From NCBI GenBank assembly GCA_900074725.1, contig LT598455.1:993802-1057801 (forward strand): a DNA stretch of 64,000 bases. Reading direction: 5' to 3'. The position numbers and the translations under genes were made by a program. A model generated the notes under the pieces. The model had not been told where the DNA came from, did not search any database, and saw only the letters and a program-made list of their open reading frames with translations. Of the stretch, positions 60,755-64,000 are shown piece by piece (position 1 is the stretch's first letter; each line of letters begins with the position of its first letter). Source of the stretch: Lachancea dasiensis (Eukaryota; Ascomycota; Saccharomycetes; Saccharomycetales; Saccharomycetaceae).

Positions 60755-62185
60755 ATGATTTCTAAAGGTATTCTGAGGGGTGCAAGAGTCATACTGACTA
60801 CTTTCTACCTGCTTTTGATTTTAATAACCATTCCAATTTCATTCCAGGTGGGAGGGCTTTACTGTGGCCTTTCCTTCACGGTAACGCTGTTCAATGTGTA
60901 TTTGATAACGGCAACGCTAAAGGTAGCTGCGGGATCACGGGGGCTCGCCAAACTCGCGACGGTAATATACTACGCGCAGCATTTTTTCATCCCATCGCTG
61001 TTGTTCCTGTTTCTTTCGGGGTTTTCGCATGACGAACTTAAGAAACAAATCGATACCAACACCAGCCCCGAAGAGCCCCTGTTAAACCTGCTGCGTCGAT
61101 CAACACAGACGCAGTCTTGGATCCTGTACTATTATTACTACCAATACGTCGTCAGACCTTGGCAGTATATGTTGCTGCGGTCAACGCCATATTTTACCCT
61201 TTTAGAAGGGTTTTTTACGATATTAGGGATTCAAGCAGTGGGAGAGACCAGTCGATGGCTGTCACGCACACAGTCGCGCTCCAATTCATGGGTGATTGCT
61301 GGCCTGATGGCATCCGGAGGGGTCATCACCGCATCATTGTACTACCTATTTCGCATTTATGTGACGCCCATCTGGGAGTTGGATGCACAAACTGCATCTT
61401 TACTCGGCTTTACATTTTCCATTGTGTGTGGGCTAGGAGTATATGGCATTGTATCTGGCCGCGGCTCCACCATTGAATCATCCTTGTTTTTCGCATACAT
61501 CGTACGTTGTCTTTACGAAATTTCTCCACAACTTGCAACAAGCGCTATGGATGAGATATTCACCTTAGTGAAAGATACGTGGCAAAATCAGAATCACACT
61601 CTTGGATCTCCTGATAGTTTCCTAGCCTACTACCGTGATCGTATCTTGATCAATGGTGAAATGATTTGGGACACCATTCTCGAGCATACAACAAACGTCG
61701 CCGTCAACACTCCTTCCCATTCTGCGCTATGGGGTTCCTGGAGCCGTCTGAAGCCGCTCTGGACGTTTACTAAGCACTTTACATCCAGTGTCCCCAGCTC
61801 GATTCAGGAGATAGTTTATTTGACTTTGGACATGGCAACGGAAGCTATTGCACCAGCCGTGGTCATGAACCTGTGCTTCCGGATCCTGATATTCTACTCT
61901 GCCACCAGAATAATACCTGCCTTACAGAAAAACCACAAACGAAGATCTCGCCGCTTCATGCGAGTTCTATATCTCTACAGTCCTTGCATTGTCATCGCCA
62001 TGTACACGCATTTGATTCTGCAGTATTCGGGTCAAATCAGCAACGATTTGTGTTTGTGGGGCTGCTTTCCCTGGTCGTCGGACCAGAGCGCCATAGTCGT
62101 AGTAGACTCGTGGGGTTTCTGGAATTGGTGTAACATTTTCTGCACTGTGGCCATATACGCTTCAGAGCTTTTCGGCAATAGCTGA
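60755..62185 (+). CDS. ICE2: ER membrane protein Ice2
   Basis: Ice2 (YIL090W, 491 aa) is a polytopic ER membrane protein involved in cortical ER inheritance, ER-plasma membrane tethering and phospholipid homeostasis through Nem1-Spo7. The 476-aa product shows about eight hydrophobic spans, for example VILTTFYLLLILITIPISF, GLYCGLSFTVTLFNVYLI and VIAGLMASGGVITASLYYL. There is no cleavable signal peptide, and the soluble loops are short. Conserved blocks include RSTQTQSWILYYYYYQYVVRP and a C-terminal WGFWNWCNIF. The start is the first ATG. It is divergent from UTP25, as in S. cerevisiae. Confidence 0.94.
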   Translation: MISKGILRGARVILTTFYLLLILITIPISFQVGGLYCGLSFTVTLFNVYLITATLKVAAGSRGLAKLATVIYYAQHFFIPSLLFLFLSGFSHDELKKQIDTNTSPEEPLLNLLRRSTQTQSWILYYYYYQYVVRPWQYMLLRSTPYFTLLEGFFTILGIQAVGETSRWLSRTQSRSNSWVIAGLMASGGVITASLYYLFRIYVTPIWELDAQTASLLGFTFSIVCGLGVYGIVSGRGSTIESSLFFAYIVRCLYEISPQLATSAMDEIFTLVKDTWQNQNHTLGSPDSFLAYYRDRILINGEMIWDTILEHTTNVAVNTPSHSALWGSWSRLKPLWTFTKHFTSSVPSSIQEIVYLTLDMATEAIAPAVVMNLCFRILIFYSATRIIPALQKNHKRRSRRFMRVLYLYSPCIVIAMYTHLILQYSGQISNDLCLWGCFPWSSDQSAIVVVDSWGFWNWCNIFCTVAIYASELFGNS

Positions 62186-62878
62186 TGGGGCCAGAGCTTC
62201 GCAAACAGGTCGAAATTTATAGTAATTTTATAGAATTTTTACGATGTTAATGGTGTTTTCGAGGTGTTTATCACGTCTAACCAGATAGTGTTCATGCAAA
62301 GATGTTTGTTGGACAGATTCGAGGCCTCATCTAGCGACTTCTTCGGGAGCCAACATTTCTCGTATCAGACTGTAAAGCGGTTCTCGTCCATACCCATTTG
62401 ACGGGCTCAGAGCTTGACTCAATGTTGCATAATTTAATCATCCTTGAAAGTATGTTGTCCCTTTTGAAGCTAGACGTTAGAATATGAACCACGAAGACTC
62501 ACATCCAACAAAAACCTTTCCTTAACACTAGCCGTGCTCTCCTGAGCACACGGTAGAAAAACCCGAATAAAAAAAAAAACTTCAGTCTGGCATATGTGAC
62601 TATGCAAAAGCATCCAGGACACGACGTCCCAGCTTCAAACTGCTACAGAAAATGGCGGATCCATAAACCAAGAAAAGTAAGCTCCATTGGGTTACGACAA
62701 AACGAGAGTTTGTCACAATCGTCATAACTATGGTTTGAAACCCATTTGCGTAGATTTCCTTACCGAAGACACCGCTGGAATTCGCAGAATTCCAGGGGAC
62801 AGAAGATATAAAAACTCAGGAGAGTAACAGGACCATGGCAAGCCACAGCACCTGTACATCAACCGAGTTTCTACTCTA

Positions 62879-63325
62879 ATGAGTGGATTTAAACGATTTG
62901 TAAAAATTTTTAAATCTCATTGCGTTTTCCGCATACGGTCTGGTGGGAGACTTTCAACCCAAAGCTTAATTGGCGTTCCCGCCTGGAACGTGAGTCCATT
63001 GTGCAAGCTTCGATCAGTGACGATTCTTCGGCTATGGGTCCGCGTCATGACAAGAACTGTTTGTCTAGGTGAAAATCCATTCAATCAGCTCCTTATATAC
63101 CTCGAATGGGGTTACCCGTCTCTGATATTTTTCCACGATATCCCAGCCCAGGGCAAGCGGAAATCTACATTCAGACCGACGCAGTTTTACAATGGTAGCC
63201 CACGAGTGTACGGTGATGCAAAGGTCATCCAGGCTTGTGAAAGAAACTGCCAACGCTATTTGACTGGTCGTCGCTTTTTTCTTCGTACTTTTTTTGGTAT
63301 TTGCTTTTGTTGCGTGCTGAGTTAA
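62879..63325 (+). CDS. Hypothetical ORF, doubtful
   Basis: This 148-codon frame starts with ATG and ends in stop. Its product is rich in Arg, Phe and Cys with no domain, signal peptide or clear membrane segment, and it resembles no protein I know. An antisense frame of 109 codons overlaps it. It may be a chance ORF in the intergenic region; conservation in a sister species would be needed to accept it. Confidence 0.15.
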   Translation: MSGFKRFVKIFKSHCVFRIRSGGRLSTQSLIGVPAWNVSPLCKLRSVTILRLWVRVMTRTVCLGENPFNQLLIYLEWGYPSLIFFHDIPAQGKRKSTFRPTQFYNGSPRVYGDAKVIQACERNCQRYLTGRRFFLRTFFGICFCCVLS

Positions 63326-63620
63326 TTCACGGCCTCCTTCTAGAGTTATAGAGCTAGGAACTACGCTTTGATCTGTATGTGGCTTATAGATCACTTCACG
63401 TATTGTTAAGCATGTAAATGCCTGTATGATTTTCTCTCTACAACTGTTGTTCGCAATGGTCTAGAATCATGATTGTGCTCAAACGGGGTCTTGGAGTAGT
63501 AGTCAGCCTTCTGTTAGAGTTACTTTCTCAAAGGAGGCTAATAGGTGGAGACGCCAGACTCCTCACTCAGATGTTTTTTGTACACTCGAATATCTTCCTT
63601 GGTGCCCGGACTTTTTACTG

Positions 63621-63653
63621 ACGCCAGTTGGTCACTATGTACAAAACTGGCGT
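63621..63653. repeat. 9-bp inverted repeat around a TCACTATGTAC word
   Basis: ACGCCAGTT at 63621-63629 and AACTGGCGT at 63645-63653 are perfect inverted repeats separated by 15 bases. The spacer contains TCACTATGTAC (63632-63642), a one-base variant of the recurrent intergenic word. Confidence 0.8.
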
Positions 63654-64000
63654 TCTACCGGTCATATAGTCTTTAGTCGCTAATGATTGACCATTATGGC
63701 GGCTTTAGGACCAGTTGATCGGGTGGCATTTGGGATCTTGACAAGAATGCTCAGATTAGGCTGTTACATGCGAATGGTGGAGCCTCTCGGAAAGTTGAGG
63801 TGATCTTATCCACTGCCACCAAACGTTTCTAATCACTAGACACAGGTTCCAAGCCCCAGAGACCTGGTCACATAGCCAATGTACCCAAACCTGGCCCTGC
63901 CCCTGGCGTCTTGGACTGAGAATGTACCATACCATCTCGTATGAAGGTACCTCTTGACTTCAATTAGCAACTAAGAGCCCAAGACCGTAGGTTTGGAGTG

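Larger units (their letters stand above)
62186..64000. other. Terminal 1.8-kb region without a recognised gene
   Basis: After ICE2 the window shows an A12-type run near 62,569, a 148-codon ATG-started ORF (62879-63325) with no recognisable domain, and an overlapping antisense frame. A 9-bp inverted repeat at 63621-63653 encloses a TCACTATGTAC word. No tRNA could be folded. The next gene presumably lies beyond the window. Confidence 0.5.

Noticed and set aside
63840-63870. GGTTCCAAGCC resembling a tRNA B box near the window end
   Set aside because: The purine at the invariant position is missing and the T stem does not pair.

Overview
This window is nuclear DNA of a budding yeast (Saccharomycetaceae). 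The genes are compact, mostly intronless and alternate between strands. The few introns use yeast GTATGT donors, and the proteins closely match Saccharomyces cerevisiae orthologs. Along the window, orthologs of S. cerevisiae chromosome IX left-arm genes (YIL108W to YIL090W) are interleaved with orthologs of chromosome XIV left-arm genes (YNL048W to YNL020C). The SLM1/SLM2 and PRK1/ARK1 ohnolog pairs are each represented by one gene. This is the order expected of a lineage that did not undergo the whole-genome duplication, such as Lachancea, Torulaspora, Zygosaccharomyces or Kluyveromyces. A Lachancea-like genome is my guess from composition, but the genus cannot be fixed from sequence alone.

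Layout. 1-10.4 kb: 3' part of a YIL108W-like metalloprotease, PFK26, MOB1 (intron), ALG11, SLM1/2. 10.4-22.5 kb: a small membrane-protein ORF, LAP2, YIP3 (intron), BOP3-like, SHQ1, DPH1, COG6. 22.5-33.3 kb: the gene-poor part, with XBP1, NCE103, SGA1 and FMC1 separated by long intergenic stretches. These stretches hold a GC-rich and G-rich island, a poly(C) tract against the XBP1 start, an 89-bp tandem duplication and short recurrent motifs. 33.3-41.3 kb: IDH1, FYV10, BMT5, GPI15 (intron), BDP1, YNL035C-like WD40. 42.2-62.2 kb: PRK1/ARK1, HDA1, RCM1, LYS12, FAP1, EFM6, RSM25, KSH1, UTP25, ICE2. 62.2-64 kb: no recognisable gene.

The genes are an ordinary chromosomal set and not one pathway. 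Several promoters nevertheless show coherent regulatory logic. Ribosome-biogenesis genes (UTP25, BMT5, RCM1, SHQ1/DPH1) carry PAC elements, several with an RRPE. LYS12 has an exact Lys14-type site. NCE103 has a perfect TGACGTCA as in the CO2-sensing circuit. RSM25 has an AAAATTTT element and a CACGTG box.

I found no confident tRNA, rRNA, snoRNA, centromere, CRISPR array, intact transposon or virus-derived element. The most unusual unexplained signal is an 11-bp word, TCACTYTGTAC, with five exact and three near copies. All are intergenic, and most are followed by a TGTCA-like half. I see no clear evidence for a wholly new multi-gene system.
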